Part shown: positions 48,597 through 61,030 of the stretch, one piece after another
How the letters are laid out: every line of letters begins with the position of its first letter
How positions within the stretch are numbered: the first letter of the stretch is position 1
Translations under genes and position numbers: made by a program
Notes under the pieces: generated by a model
Database searches by the model: none
Seen by the model: only the letters and a program-made list of their open reading frames with translations
Told to the model about the DNA's origin: nothing
DNA from: Oasisia sp. SBJ-2009
Taxonomy: Eukaryota > Annelida > Polychaeta > Sabellida > Siboglinidae
Direction of reading: 5' to 3'
Length of the DNA: 64,000 bases
Assembly (NCBI GenBank): GCA_964017155.1
Contig: OZ024861.1
Location: forward strand, 31,774,377-31,838,376

Positions 48597-50850
48597 CATC
48601 ATCATCATCATCATGCTGTCGGTCGCGAAGCGACAAAGACTGCTTCCATCACTTGACTCTTGCTCTCCATTTGTCTCTCTGCTGTGAGAGTGATGTCCAG
48701 GAGTCAATCTTTATGTCTCTCAGCTTCAGGTTTCTCTTGATGGTATCTTTGAACCGAAGACGAGGGCGCCCTCTCTTTCTGTGACCAGAAGACAGTTGGG
48801 AGTAGAGAACCTGCTTCGGTAGCCTGTCTGATGACATCCTCATGAGGTGTCCAGTCCACCGAAGATTCTTTCTGATCAGAAGATCTTCCATAGATGGCAG
48901 CCCTGTCCGTTCGAGTATTTCCTTGTTTGTCACTTTGTCCATCCAGGTTATCCTCATGATCGAACGCAGATGTCGCATCATGAAGGCATGCAACTTTTTC
49001 ACCTGTCGTCTGTACACTGTCCAGGCCTCGGCTCCGTATAGGAGGGTGGACAGCACAATTGCACGGTATATCTTGCCTTTAACCCGCATGGACACATGGT
49101 GGTTGTTCCAGAGTCTCTGGCGTAGTCGACCGAAAGATGCACTAGCCTTGGCCATCCTCCTCTGTATTTCATCGTCAATGCATCCATCACTTGATATAGT
49201 GCTTCCGAGGTAGGTGAATTCCATAACAGAGTTCAGCTTGTTTCCATCAACCATGATATCCTCCTCTCGGGTTCTTGTAGAGTTGGGTTGGTACAGCACC
49301 TCGGTCTTCTTGATGTTAATCTTCAGGCCGAACTTCTTTGACGCATTGGAAAAAGCATCCACTATTTTCTGCATCTCTTCAGCAGAGTGTGCAACCAGTG
49401 CACTGTCATCTGCGAATAGCAGCTCCCTCATCAGTATCCGTGTAGTCTTGGTCTTCGCTCTGAAGTGTGCGACGTTGAATAGGTCAGCGCTCTGTCTGGA
49501 CTGTATGTAGATGCCATCCCCCATGTCTCGGAAAGCATTGTCGAGCATTGCTGATAGGAAGATGGAAAAGAGCGTGTGCGCCAGTACACAGCCTTGCTTG
49601 ACCCCATTTGTGACCCTGAACGATTCCGAGACTTCCCCTCCAACATTAACAGTCGCCATCATTCCGGTATGTAGTGCCTCGATCATTGTTGTGAACTTCT
49701 CTGGGCAGCCATACTTCTTCAGTAGCTGCCATAGTCCGGTCCTCCCAACTGTATCGAACGCCTTACTGAAGTCGACAAATACCATGTACAGTGGTCGGTC
49801 CTGCTCAATGCACTTTTCTTGTAGTTGTCGGAAACAAAATATCATATCCACGGTGCTCCGGTTACCTCTGAAGCCACATTGTGTTTACGGAACTACCTCT
49901 GGTGTTAGGTGGGTAGATAGACTGTTGAGGAGGATCCTGGCGAAGATCTTGCCTGCTATAGAAAGAAGAGAGATTCCTCTATAGTTCCCACAGTCTGTTC
50001 GATCACCTTTCTTGTAGATGGTTATAATGCTTGCATCCTTCCATGCTTGTGGTATACAGAACTCATCTCCCAGGCATTGGTGATTAGGTGGTGCAGTCGG
50101 CTGAACAGATTGTCTCCTCCATGCTTCCATACTTCTGCAGGAATTCCATCTCCTCCAGGTGCTTTGCCATCTTTCAGGCTGGCGATTGCTCTAGCCATCT
50201 CATCCATAGTTGGAATCTCATCAAGGCTTGTCTTGGTAATGCGCTGCGGGATGTTGTCCAGAGCTTCGTGATCTATGTCGCCAGGGACGTTGAGTAGCTT
50301 CTGGAAGTGTTCACTCCATCTTGCCACAACTCTCTTGCTGTCAGAGAAGGTTTCCATTCCGTCTGTTGATTTTAGTTGAACAGGTCCCTTCTTTTTGGGT
50401 CCCCACACTTCCTTCAGTCCATTGTAGAAGCCCTTCATGTTGTTACTGTCGGCAGCTCTCTGCAGCTCCACTGCTTTCCTTTCCCACCAGTCCGACTTCA
50501 GTGCACGGGTGTGTTTTTGTAGCAGTCTGCAGGCATCTTTGTATGCTGCAGTGGTGGATCTAGTGCTCCTGGTTTGCAACACTCTCTGGTGGGCTTGATC
50601 TCTTCTGCTCATAAGAGTCTGTAGCTCCTGGTCGTTGGGGTCGAACCAGTCCTGGTGTTTTCTGTCTGGCTTGCCAAGATATGTCTTGGCTGTGTTGTAC
50701 ACAACCTGCTGCAGAGCTGCCCATTCCTCGTCTGGTGTTGAGTTTTCCTTCTCCTCCCATTGGGCGAGAGCACTGTCCATCTCCTGCTCAAAACTCTCCC
50801 TATGGCTGATGGTACTTAGTTTTGCAGTGTTGAGCTTGGTCACACCAATT
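48597..50850 (-). mobile_element. 5'-truncated LINE (RTE-like), nearly intact reverse transcriptase
   Basis: The minus strand encodes the C-terminal part of a non-LTR ORF2. A pre-RT region (DEEWAALQQVVYNTAKTYLG, SDWWERKAVELQRAA, LKDGKAPGGDGIPAEVWKHG) is followed by RT blocks ASIITIYKKGDRTDCGNYRG, FVDFSKAFDTV (catalytic Asp), NGVKQGCVLAHTLFSIFLS and LLFADDSALVAHS (catalytic FADD). The tail carries WTGHLMRMSSDRLPKQVL and HRKRGRPRLRFKDTIKRNLK. Two lesions are visible: a frameshift near 50060 and a nonsense TAA (49885-49887) where the family has Glu, between EVVP and TQCGF. The 3' end is a short ATG/TGA microsatellite (48597-48615), as in RTE-type elements. The clade call is inference. The 5' end, with the endonuclease, is lost. 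Confidence 0.88.
48649..49851 (-). pseudogene. LINE reverse transcriptase, C-terminal frame
   Basis: Longest intact frame of the LINE: 400 codons from MDMIFCFRQLQEKCIEQDRP to DKWRARVK. It contains the AFD and FADD catalytic boxes and the C-terminal LLYGAEAWTV and NLRWTGHLMRM motifs. The upstream stop separates it from the rest of ORF2. Confidence 0.88.
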
Positions 50851-51170
50851 AATACAGTCATAAATGCGCATACAATATACCACCAACCATCCTGGTGTTT
50901 CATCGACACTATCAACTTCGATGTTTTGTTGTTTGGAATGTTTGGGTCTACGTGCAGTAGTCCACCGACGGCAGCGGCCCCTGATAACTCACCCTCTCCG
51001 TTTCTCTTGTGCTCAATGTCGCTTTCCTGCTTGTTTTTGGTGACTACTGAAGCCAGTGGTTCACCACTGTATGCTTTCACCGACCAACAAGTTCGTACAG
51101 TAGCCGCATAACTGTCCAAATCTGACTCGCCTGATTCTAACTTCATGTGGCGAAATTTTCTATGGTACAT
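50850..51170 (-). pseudogene. Non-LINE coding-like segment fused in frame to the LINE
   Basis: About 107 codons precede the LINE in one open frame. The part SMKHQDGWWYIVCAFMTVLI vaguely resembles the first membrane segment of SLC16-type (monocarboxylate transporter) proteins, 'DGGWGWVVVFASFL'. On the other side of the LINE, NGIVLPRNFAIVMHKLQTLF (about 48440-48560, minus) could be the continuation. This would be a captured or broken host exon inside the TTAA element; the similarity is weak and judged by eye. Confidence 0.25.
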
Positions 51171-51381
51171 ATTACGTCATCAGTACTTTCCAAGCGGCAG
51201 CCACTGATGCTATTCACTTCGGTATTTCACTCGGAAATCGATCAGATGGACTGATTTTTAGACTTTAAACTGCGTGTATATATAAACTACAAAAGTTGTC
51301 AGGGGTTAAACCTGTATAAATAGCATCACATTAGTATGTTATTTACTTGGTTTAATTATAATTTTTATGTTCATTTCACCT

Positions 51382-51774
51382 TTAAAAATACTTTATATGT
51401 TTTAGTCATAAAGAAAACTGTATGATAGAATGTCTGAATGCTTCACGTTTGTGGCATTGTCATGGCTTGGAAGACAAAATGGCAACTTGTCACAGATTTA
51501 GATTTAAATAGTGTCAGTGTGGGTGGGTGTAGGAAGCAATCAGGGGCATATTGATCCACTCTTTGCCTGTCAACAAAGTTCCGAGGTTGTCCGTTAATAT
51601 TTAAGTATTGCCAGCCGAGGAGGTGAATACAAACAGATGTATTAACGTTGTCCCTATTGCCCTGTCAACCAATGAAACACTCTGTTACTGATGGCATGGA
51701 TGAGCCAATCGTGACCCATGTAGTAAATGATGCTGGACAGGTGTCTACATCTTTTATATATACAGTGTATATAT

Positions 51775-51846
<72 letters not shown>

Positions 51847-54216
51847 TTGTGATTGCAAATTTTCATATGTGCCAGGCACGTTCAACTTATGACTGGCGAC
51901 TTCTTGTGTGTATTAATATGTTAAGTTTTATGAAAAACTAAAATGATGTTCAACCACTTTGAGTGGTTGTTATAGTATTTGCCTTAGCATACACAATAAA
52001 AACCTAGTAAACTGTGCAGCCAGTGTAGCTATGGACAATCTGAACAAGCCTTCAGTTGCACTTGTCTGATCTGCCACTTAGCCATGAGGACAACGGGATA
52101 AGCTGGATTTCTGATTGTCTCGTGGAGCCACCTGCTGGATCATTTGTGTTGTATGTCAGTTTATACCTTGGTCTGTTTACTACACTGGTTGACTTGACAT
52201 TTTACTTTGACAGTTTTCAAGTTGGTGCCATTTGAAAATCTTCCTGAAAATTGACAGGTTCTGTGGGGGTTTCTGTTGCAGTGTATTCAGGAAGGTTGTA
52301 TTTGCTGTAAGGCAAACAAATAGATAGTAGTATAAAATGGTTATGGATATATACGACTAATATAATTCCTACATGTGTAAATTTTGTTGTGTGACAACAA
52401 GGGTAAAAGCATTTGTCAGTCACACTTTTTCGGTGGACACGTGAATGTTAACTCATATACATACAAACCAGTTGAGATGTGTTTCATAACCTGAAATTAC
52501 AAAATAAACTAGAAACTCATGCAACACCAATTTTCAACAAGTCATAAATTACGATATCAGTGATACATTTGTGATGATTTTTTGGCTCCTTAATTTTTAG
52601 TACCTAATTACCCATCCACCATCCAGTGATATTTCTTGCGATCCACAATGGATTTTACCAGTCCAAATGATGGGTGGACAGGGCTATGTACAAAGGTGTG
52701 GTGACAACTAAATGACTTACACAGTGTAATGGTCACTCATCAGCCGCCACAGTAAGCATACGTGTTTTCTCCGTACAATTGATCACATTAGAAGGTCAAT
52801 GCAATAACAAATATCAATTTAGAGCTGCAATTATGACTCATATATTAAATTGCTCTGTGTGGGTCTGAAGAATGATCTATATCTGAGTGACCACACATCC
52901 CATCTATTTACCTGAGTGGTGATTTGTACGTATTTATTTACTAATGCGCATTGTGTATGGTTAGCTGGTGGGGCTGTTTTTATCAAAGACGCTGTGCCAA
53001 AGGAACCTGTAAAATAATAAGTGTCGGTGACTCTTGTGTAAGTCAGTTTATCAAGGCATGAATCTTGCGCAGTGGAGGTACATATCTCATATTAGTTGGA
53101 ATTGTATAACTACTATAATGCTCAGCCAGATGAAATCTCTCTGAGTTTCTTGTTAGCTATACAGAAGTGCCTGTTTGATGAAGAATGCACTACCCCATTA
53201 AACACCACTAGTGCCGTATACCAACCTAGACATTGTGATATCATGTGAATATAGTCATTACAACAACCGCCATTATGGGTTTCTTTATCGTTGCAAGGAA
53301 ATCAAATGTAGTTGTAGAAGTCATGAGTTATGAGTGATATATAAATTACATATGAAACATTTGAATTGTTGCAGTAGTAGTATGCTTAATGCAAACCATG
53401 GTTACTGCAAGACTGGCCTACAACATTGTACTGGAGAATACCCATAGCAGACATATATAATAATAATAATTTAGTCCTACATGGTAGGATATTGTGAAAG
53501 AACTGTGTTGTGATAACTAAAAAACGAAATTTTTCATAAATAACTCATTATCATTTTTTTATTTAACTAGTACATAAAATATTTATGGGTGATTCAGCAT
53601 GGCATAATATGTAATATTATTAAAGGCAGATTTATATTTTCATCAATTTTACTAAACTAATAATTGTGCTGCTACTGATTGTGTTATGTTTTATTGATAC
53701 ATTTATCATAAACAAGTACAAACATTGCTGTTTAAACAACAGTACATGGAACTTCCCTAATTTAAGAACACTGTAATGTTGTTTTAATGGAGTGCTGTTT
53801 TCTTTAAATAACAAGTGCATAACAAGCAAACAAATGTATCTTAGAAATACTTCAATCTCCGATCAATCCCAATGCATCTTTGACAAACAAAGCCAAGGAG
53901 AATATGATTACGTCAGTTCTTACAAAATGAAAGGATTGTGATCAGTAGCAATTAGGTTCTTAGCAACTCAACACTGATTGCTTCTCACAAGCCACAGGGT
54001 CAGGCAAGAATTAACTCGCCAGTTGACAGCAAACAATGACATAATTTGATGCATTGTTCAGCCGCCTCAGTCTGTCCAGACTTGTTGGTCAATGACAAGG
54101 AAGTGTTCACCTGTCCTCATGTGTTCAGTCGCTGTGCATTGGTCAGTGCGTGTGGGTGTTTGTGTGAGTTGAGCGGTGTTTGTCTCGCGTGAGTCCAGCC
54201 TGAGTCCAGCCTGAGT
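51382..54216. other. Non-coding interval, 51.4-54.2 kb
   Basis: AT array at about 51765-51841. Nothing else identifiable. Confidence 0.5.
51765..51841. repeat. (AT)n microsatellite
   Basis: AT dinucleotides with one GTAT interruption. Confidence 0.92.
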
Positions 54217-54251
54217 ATGTTGCAGCACCAGGACCGATTCTCACGGTACAG
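54217..54251 (+). CDS. Candidate alternative first coding exon B (MLQHQDRFSRY-)
   Basis: ATGTTGCAGCACCAGGACCG to TACAG|GTATGG: 11 codons plus two split-codon bases, the same exit phase as exon A at 46039. It is preceded by a GC-richer, CpG-containing 54100-54216 stretch with a doubled GAGTCCAGCCT, plausible as promoter and 5' UTR. Confidence 0.4.
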
Positions 54252-55752
54252 GTATGGATGGATTGGAGTTGGTTTGAGACAGAAGTGATTATGGAGAGTC
54301 ATAAAACCTATGTCGGGCCTCATAATAGCCACGCTAGAAGGTAACCTGTCTTTATTCGTTCTGAATCAGGTGCCGAATTATACATTGATAATGATATGTC
54401 TTAGTAATTTAATTGTTTCTTATTTTGTTTATTTCACAGAAAATAAATTCACCTCAAGGGCCAGTGCCAACTTCAAATCTGTGTTGTATCCGTAGTGGTA
54501 AATGCCAATATCTTCAAATCAATGTGTTGTATCCATAGTGATAGATGCAAAAAAACATGAAAGTATAATAGCAACTAAAGTTTGGTGGTAATGTGTGAAT
54601 GCCTGGCATTGTATTGGCGTATTTATGATCAGAGGATAATCGTAGTTATACATTTATGTGTAGTGTATGATTCAGGTTATGAGTTCTTCTTTCATGGATT
54701 TCTGACCGTTTTAGTAGCTGTAAACATAGTAGCGATTAAGTGTGGCCTAGTGTTTTTTTTTTACGGTAAATATCTATTACAATTTAACTACACATATTAT
54801 TGTGACAGTTGTGGCAATGTCAGTTGACACATTTGTTTGCTGAAACAATTTCAATTGTGCTGTGATTGTAATCTTAAGACAAGTGTTATGTATACCGTAG
54901 GGATAAATGCCTGACAAAGACAGCTTATCTAGATGATATTATGTTGATTAATGTGCTCCGTAGACAGGTGTATGAACTGTCTGAACAAACAACCTGGTCT
55001 GTTTTGCAAGCAAACAAAATACATACCACGTAGCCAATAGATTGGTGTCGACCTATCAATATTTACTGGTTGTTAAGTGAGTGGTTGGTACAGTCGTGTC
55101 ACCTGGTGTTATTTTAAGAAAACAGGAACACAGGATTCATGTATTGTCTAACCTGGCTAACATGGCTGTGGTGTGAAAAGAAATTCACCAAAACCCGGCT
55201 TTTAATGGCGAAACACCAGTGCTCAGTATAATCCTGTCGTTAACCCGTCCAAGCCAGTTGGTGCTTGTGTAAACTATTGATCAGCATATTGCTGCGGAAT
55301 TCGTACATGATTGTATTAATGCGATGTAATTATTATAGCTAGACCAGTCTAATGGTATTTAGCACTTCGATGTGGTTGGAGTTTTTCTGATAATGTTTTA
55401 ATGACATAATGTGAATTCTACGAGAGGATATCTGTCTACAGGTATGGATTGTTACATATTCGTCAACAGCAGGTACGATGCAGAGACATGTTGACTAATC
55501 ATTGAGTAATCTATATTTATTACTGCGCTGGTTGTACTCTGACACAGGTAGCAGAGGATTGGTACTTCCTGTTTACGTGTAACTCATGACACACACATGC
55601 CATGACTTGTTTCTGCCGTTTGTCTGCATAATAAAACTAGTGGAATTGAGAGTTGCAAGGCATCGCTGGCCAATGTTGGTAAAGAGTAACATAAGACTTG
55701 CATTGTTGTTGCATTGCTTCAGTCTAATATATTTGTGTGGCAGGCATTATAA

Positions 55753-55755
<3 letters not shown>

Positions 55756-55808
<53 letters not shown>
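55756..55808. repeat. (AT)n microsatellite
   Basis: Uninterrupted AT dinucleotides. Confidence 0.92.
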
Positions 55809-55811
<3 letters not shown>

Positions 55812-58800
55812 CCTTAGCTTCTTTGCAGTTCCGTCTGTTTGTTGATGACTAATACTGAAGGACATGGCAGTGGCTATGCATAATTCTTTGTTTTTTTTGC
55901 ACCACTGAGCTTGGATTTTCTAAAGATATTGGTGCAGCAAAGTCATTCCATTATTATATTACGTGGCTTCTCATATTAGTTACTTTCATTTTGGACCAGT
56001 GAACACTTTCGGTTTCATTATCATTATTCATCATCCATTTCCTGTTAATCTTTTTTATCTCATTAGTTATCATTCAGGCCGACTCACCTCTTCTTGTGGT
56101 AAATAAATGACCCTGTGAATACCTGAATGCACGGATTATTGGCGTGTTTCTAAATATAACAGTTTAATTTCCATCTTCTGCAGTGTGTTCTAAGGCCTGC
56201 ATGTTGTGATGAATGTGTGCTGATATTGCGTGACATTTTCCCGGTACACCGAATGAGTATTTCGTCACAGGGTCTGTACAAGAAATCACAGTGCTAATTA
56301 AACTTGCGTCATGTTGTTTCGGTCGACATAATTTTTCACCTCGCCATTGTGTGTAATTAATTAGCGGATTCTTATGTCTTATGTCGCATTGTTGACAGCC
56401 TGTGGCATCTTTTATTATCTCCGCGACGATGCCGCATCCACTTAATGGAGTTGCCATGCCAACTGGTAATAGGAGGAATTCTGTGACCGTCAATCCACCT
56501 GTTCCAATTCGACCTCACTAGGTCTTGTTCGTGGCTTCTTCCGACTCTGATTATTTCCGTTGTCGTACGTATCGACATGAGCAACGATTTCACGGTCCTC
56601 CCTCGATGACTGACATTGTTGGCTTCGCTGCACATGTATTCGTACAGTCGACTGTCGAGTCAGGCTCGACATCGTGAGATGACACAGAACAGGTAAAAGG
56701 CTTGGCCAGGTAGACACAGGTGCTATGCCGATATGGTATACCTGTTGGTGTTGAAAATGGCAAGGTATTGCATCTCCATCACCATTGTCTCATCTTCTGT
56801 AGTCGAGTGTAACAAAATATATAGTTGTTGTAATTCTTGATTTGTCATGAGTGCAGAGTCTGTGAGCCTTAGATGTTGATGCTACTGTGATGTTTACCTA
56901 TATTTGTCCACTTGCACCAAGACGTTAGAACTCCGATGCCTGTGATCTCCTCTGTACTCTTCAATCTTGTTCAGGCACAAATTGTTTGAGCTGTGTCGTG
57001 ATGTAGTTATTGCACTCGCCATTCTATATCAGTTTACGTATTCAATTCATGTGTCAGCCCAGGTCGTCTGGTGCTAGTACAGACATATTGACCAGCTTCG
57101 ACCAACCAACTTGACTTTGTCCTGGTCTTTGGGCCAATGAGGCACAATTGGTCATGCATTTAAACGACACAAAGATGACTATTTTGAGTTATTTATTTAC
57201 CGTCTGTATAAAAACACCTTTACACTCTCCAGAGGTGTGCCACTGTGACAACACGTTGTTGTTGTTTTTGTTGTTGTTGTCATTGGCAACAACAGAACAA
57301 CCTTAAGAACAAGAATACATAACGATGATAACTGAAAACCGGTGCACTTGGTTTGTTGTTGTGGGTGCCGGTGTAAACTAATATAACATTGCACATGTGC
57401 ACAGAAATCAGTTTCACTCCCTGTAGAATAGAAGTAGTGTTGTTATTAATGAGTTTTGTTTGCGCTGTGCACACATGGCTGCTCTGTGAGTCTGCCCACA
57501 CCTTGTCTCCATGGCATGCACCACCGGCCCTTCACGTGGCCTCGTCATTCCCTTGTCACTATTGATCTCATGCCCCGTTGATGGTTCATCTGTCTATCAT
57601 TTATTGATCACTATTGATCTGTGTTGCTTTTATTATGACTCGGTCAAATCAGTCGGCTTCGGCTGTGAATTGGCAAAAAGCAGCCATTGTATGGTCCAGT
57701 GTTATCATGACTACATTGTTCCCCACAGGTGTTGTTTTGTGTGAATAATTGTAGTATTATGTTAATGAAGCCCAGTGTCGTTGGTGTAGATGGAACACAA
57801 GTCTCCATTGGTGTGTCTGGTAGTTCGGATTGACTTACTGTAAGAATAAATGTAAGTTTGGTGAATTGTGCGATGTTTCTTTCTTAATAAAATATAATGT
57901 TGAGGCTTGCATGGTTCCATGTACGTGTCCTGGATATTGCATATAGTCTGTCCACCTCCCATTAGTGGACATTGTCCGGAATGCAAACCAGTACATGTAC
58001 AATTGATTTGGTGGAATGCCTGCTAATGATTGCAATGTCTGGAACATTCTTTGTAATGCAAGATACAGTCTCACGTCAATACACATTTCTTGTCCAGAGC
58101 ATAGTATTAATTATGCATGCAGTATTATGTAATATAAAAGTGTAATTTATCAGAAAAACTCAGGTTCAGGTTATATGATTGATGTATGTGATGTCTTATT
58201 AGTAGGTATGTCATGACACTATCAATTATGTAGCAACATTGGGGGAGTGTCAAAGAGATGACCATACAACTTTAGTAACCTCACGATTGACAGATTGACT
58301 CATATAATTATATATAATATTTGATTTACAAACACAAACGTTTATTTTTCTGAAAGGTGACCAAGTACTCATCAAGCATTTGTTTTGTTCCTTGTGTGAT
58401 CAGCCACGTGGAACCTACTTAGTCATGCATGAGTTGTTCTGCCATGATTCACTGGATTTTCCAGACTAGCACAGCTTAGACTGATCAGGTCTGAACATGA
58501 CCATATCAAGTAAGGACAGCTACGGTTGGCAGTAACTAGAGTGGAGGATTGTTTGACAAATCTGTAAATAGCATAATTATTTTGATAACATCTTATTGAT
58601 TTGATTCATGAACATTAATGGTGGCTGGCTGTATTAATTAAATAACAACTAATATTTACAAACCATAATTTATCAAATATAATTATTAGTTGTATTTTTT
58701 TACTAATTATAAAATGTAAATTAATTATAAAATAATTAATAAACATTTGAGCTTTGTTCCAACAGGCATGATGTGTTCCAACAGGTGTGTTGTCTTTCAC

Positions 58801-59063
58801 CAGGTGTGTTGTGTTCTAAAAAGTGTGTTGAATTACAACATTAGGCTGTGAAATAAGGCCCCTGAGTCAGATGATCCAGGACGAGTAGTTTTAGAGCTCA
58901 TTTGGACTTTCTCATAATCATCATTCAACGATGTCGCAATGGCAAATTGGAGATTATTTTACGAAACTACCAAAGACCAGCAAAGGTAGTGGTACATAAT
59001 ACTACATATAGCAAACGGAAATCTAGTGCAAAGCTGAGGCCAAAATCTTCATTGGCTTCAACA

Positions 59064-59275
59064 TCGACTTCGTCCGACCTTGTCTGCCCTTGCACATTGA
59101 CTTGTCCATCCTTGTGCATTGACTTCATCTGACCTTGTTTGTCCTTGCACATTGACTTGTCCATCTTTACGCATCTACTTCGTCTGACCTTGTCCATCCT
59201 TGTGCGTAGACTACGTCCGAGTCTGTCTGTCCTTTCGTATTGACTTCGTCAAACGCTTTCCGACATTGCGCACCG
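59064..59275 (+). repeat. Degenerate ~30 bp tandem repeat
   Basis: GACTTCGTCCGACCTTGTCT and GTCCTTGCACATTGACTTGT recur with substitutions about six to seven times; the right end is the most diverged. Confidence 0.7.
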
Positions 59276-60021
59276 CCTTCGTTGTATATGTATATAGATC
59301 TATTCATGTCAGTATACATATATTATCTTTAATGTGGCTAAATGTTTAGACATATTTCAGTACTAGTTGTCTATAAGTCAGCTAGTCCGACGGACTACCA
59401 GCTGGCTAATACTATGGTGCACCCTGCAACATACGTGTTGTGTTTGTTCCAACAGGTGTGTTACAATCATTCACCACAACACAGTCCACGCCACTTTGCA
59501 TTTGGCAATCACTCCTAGTGACCATTGTTCACTTGGTAACACCAGACTGGATTACACTCTGTCATGGTTTTGCTGGTCATTTGAGTATACGTATATGGAA
59601 ATCATTGATTAGTGGCACTGAGTAAACATCTGACACCCAGAGCATTCCACCTGACTTTGTTAATGTAGACGTCTTTCTCTTTCAGTTCTAGACGAATTCT
59701 CTGAGTAACGCTGTCGACTATAATATACTGACATCCCGTGGCGTAGACGCCAGGTAGACGCAATTGTTGGTTAACGTGCATTTGTCCAAGTACAATTCCA
59801 AGTGCACTGTACATTGATTGGTCAAGGACACTGCAGTTAGGATGATGTGATCAGTAACAATGGCACCCTTCAAGTGCCAATTGTTCATTTAAAAATTGTA
59901 GAAAAAAAGTCGTGATGCGTTTTGAATTTTGTGAATCCCACGTCATAAACAGTATAATGTTTTTATTAGTTTGAATTATAACTATACTTCATATCTTGGG
60001 AAATGTGTTCAGTCGACCACC

Positions 60022-60697
60022 TACAGGTGTTACACGTACAGGTGTTACACGTACAGGTGTTACACGTACAGGTGTTACACGTACAGGTGCTACACGTACA
60101 GGTGTTACCCGTACAGGTGTTACACGTACAGGTGTTACACGTACAGGTGTTACACGTACAGGTGTTACACGTACAGGTGTTACACGTACAGGTGTTACAC
60201 GTACAGGTGTTACACATACAGGTGTTACACGTACAGGTGTTACACGTACAGGTGTTACACGTACAGGTGTTACACGTACAGGTGTTACACGTACAGGTGT
60301 TACACGTACAGGTGTTACACGTACAGGTGTTACACGTACAGGTGTTACACGTACAGGTGTTACACGTACAGGTGTTACACGTACAGGTGTTACACGTACA
60401 GGTGTTACACGTACAGGTGTTACACGTACAGGTGTTACACGTACAGGTGTTGCACGTACAGGTGCTGCACGTACAGGTGCTGCACGTACAGGTGTTACAC
60501 GTACAGGTGTTACACGTACAGGTGTTACGTGTACAGGTGTTACATGTACAGGTGTTACATGTACAGGTGTTACATGTACAGGTGTTACACGTACAGGTGT
60601 TACACGTACAGGTGTTACACGTACAGGTGTTACATGTACTGGTGTTACATGTACAGGTGCTACATGTACAGGTGCTACACGTACAGGTGCTACTACA
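60022..60697 (+). repeat. 15 bp-unit minisatellite TACAGGTGTTACACG, about 45 copies
   Basis: The unit is highly uniform over 60022-60440; variants (GCACG, ACATG, ACGTG, GCTAC) cluster in the right third. Each copy contains CAGGTG (an E-box). The array ends 83 bp before the splice acceptor at 60780. All frames on both strands are open because the unit has no stop codon and is a multiple of three. Confidence 0.96.
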
Positions 60698-60780
60698 GGG
60701 TGAACTCGTCTCCCATGGTTTGACAAGTGGGGTGACGTTATTTGTGGACTGACCAGTCATGGTGTTTCTTTCTGTTACAG

Positions 60781-60831
60781 CTACCCACAAGTAAGAATGT
60801 GCAGCGGCTGGATGGACGGGCCTCCTGGCAG
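60781..60831 (+). CDS. Internal exon candidate of the gene entering the right edge
   Basis: A strong acceptor (TTTCTTTCTGTTACAG) and donor (GGCAG|GTAACA) bound 51 nt. In the frame set by the two candidate first exons it reads (S)YPQVRMCSGWMDGPPG(S), entering and leaving at phase 2, so it could be skipped without a frame change. The alternative frame LPTSKNVQRLDGRASWQ is also open but does not fit the next exon. Family not recognised. Confidence 0.5.
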
Positions 60832-60839
60832 GTAACACA

Positions 60840-61030
60840 CGCATGACCACACACACGCATGACCGCACACATGCACGCATGCACATGTACACACACTTGT
60901 AACAGTGTTAAACAGTTTATATGTATGCATGCACACATGGGTACCATGCGTGTACACATGCACATGCCCATGAGCATGCATGCATGCAAACACGCATGCA
61001 CACACACATACACACACACACACACACAAT
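60840..61030. repeat. CA/CATG microsatellite cluster
   Basis: CACACACGCATG-type units and a final short CA array immediately downstream of the exon at 60781. Confidence 0.85.

Larger units (their letters stand above)
47278..51381. mobile_element. TTAA-flanked DNA transposon, interrupted by a LINE
   Basis: AGGTGAAATGAACAT at 47278-47292 is exactly inverted at 51367-51381, and both ends are flanked by TTAA (47274-47277, 51382-51385). TTAA duplications are characteristic of piggyBac and Kolobok elements. Excluding the LINE, about 1.85 kb remains. No transposase is recognised, so it is probably non-autonomous. Confidence 0.7.
54252..60780. other. Long intron or intergenic interval, 54.3-60.8 kb
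   Basis: AT array (55756-55808), a GTTGTTGTTTTTGTTG stretch near 57258, GTTCCAACAGGTGTGTTG repeats (58756-58815, 59447), a degenerate CTTGTCCATCCTTG tandem repeat (59064-59275) and the 15 bp minisatellite. No exon was accepted. Confidence 0.5.

Noticed and set aside
56164..56717. Three overlapping minus-strand frames in a CpG-containing patch
   Set aside because: At least the 56490-56717 frame lacks an ATG start (it begins at GTG). No domain and no consistent splice pattern.
59966..60892. Five long open frames on both strands (245-308 codons)
   Set aside because: They come from the 15 bp minisatellite; the unit length is a multiple of three and lacks stops in every frame.
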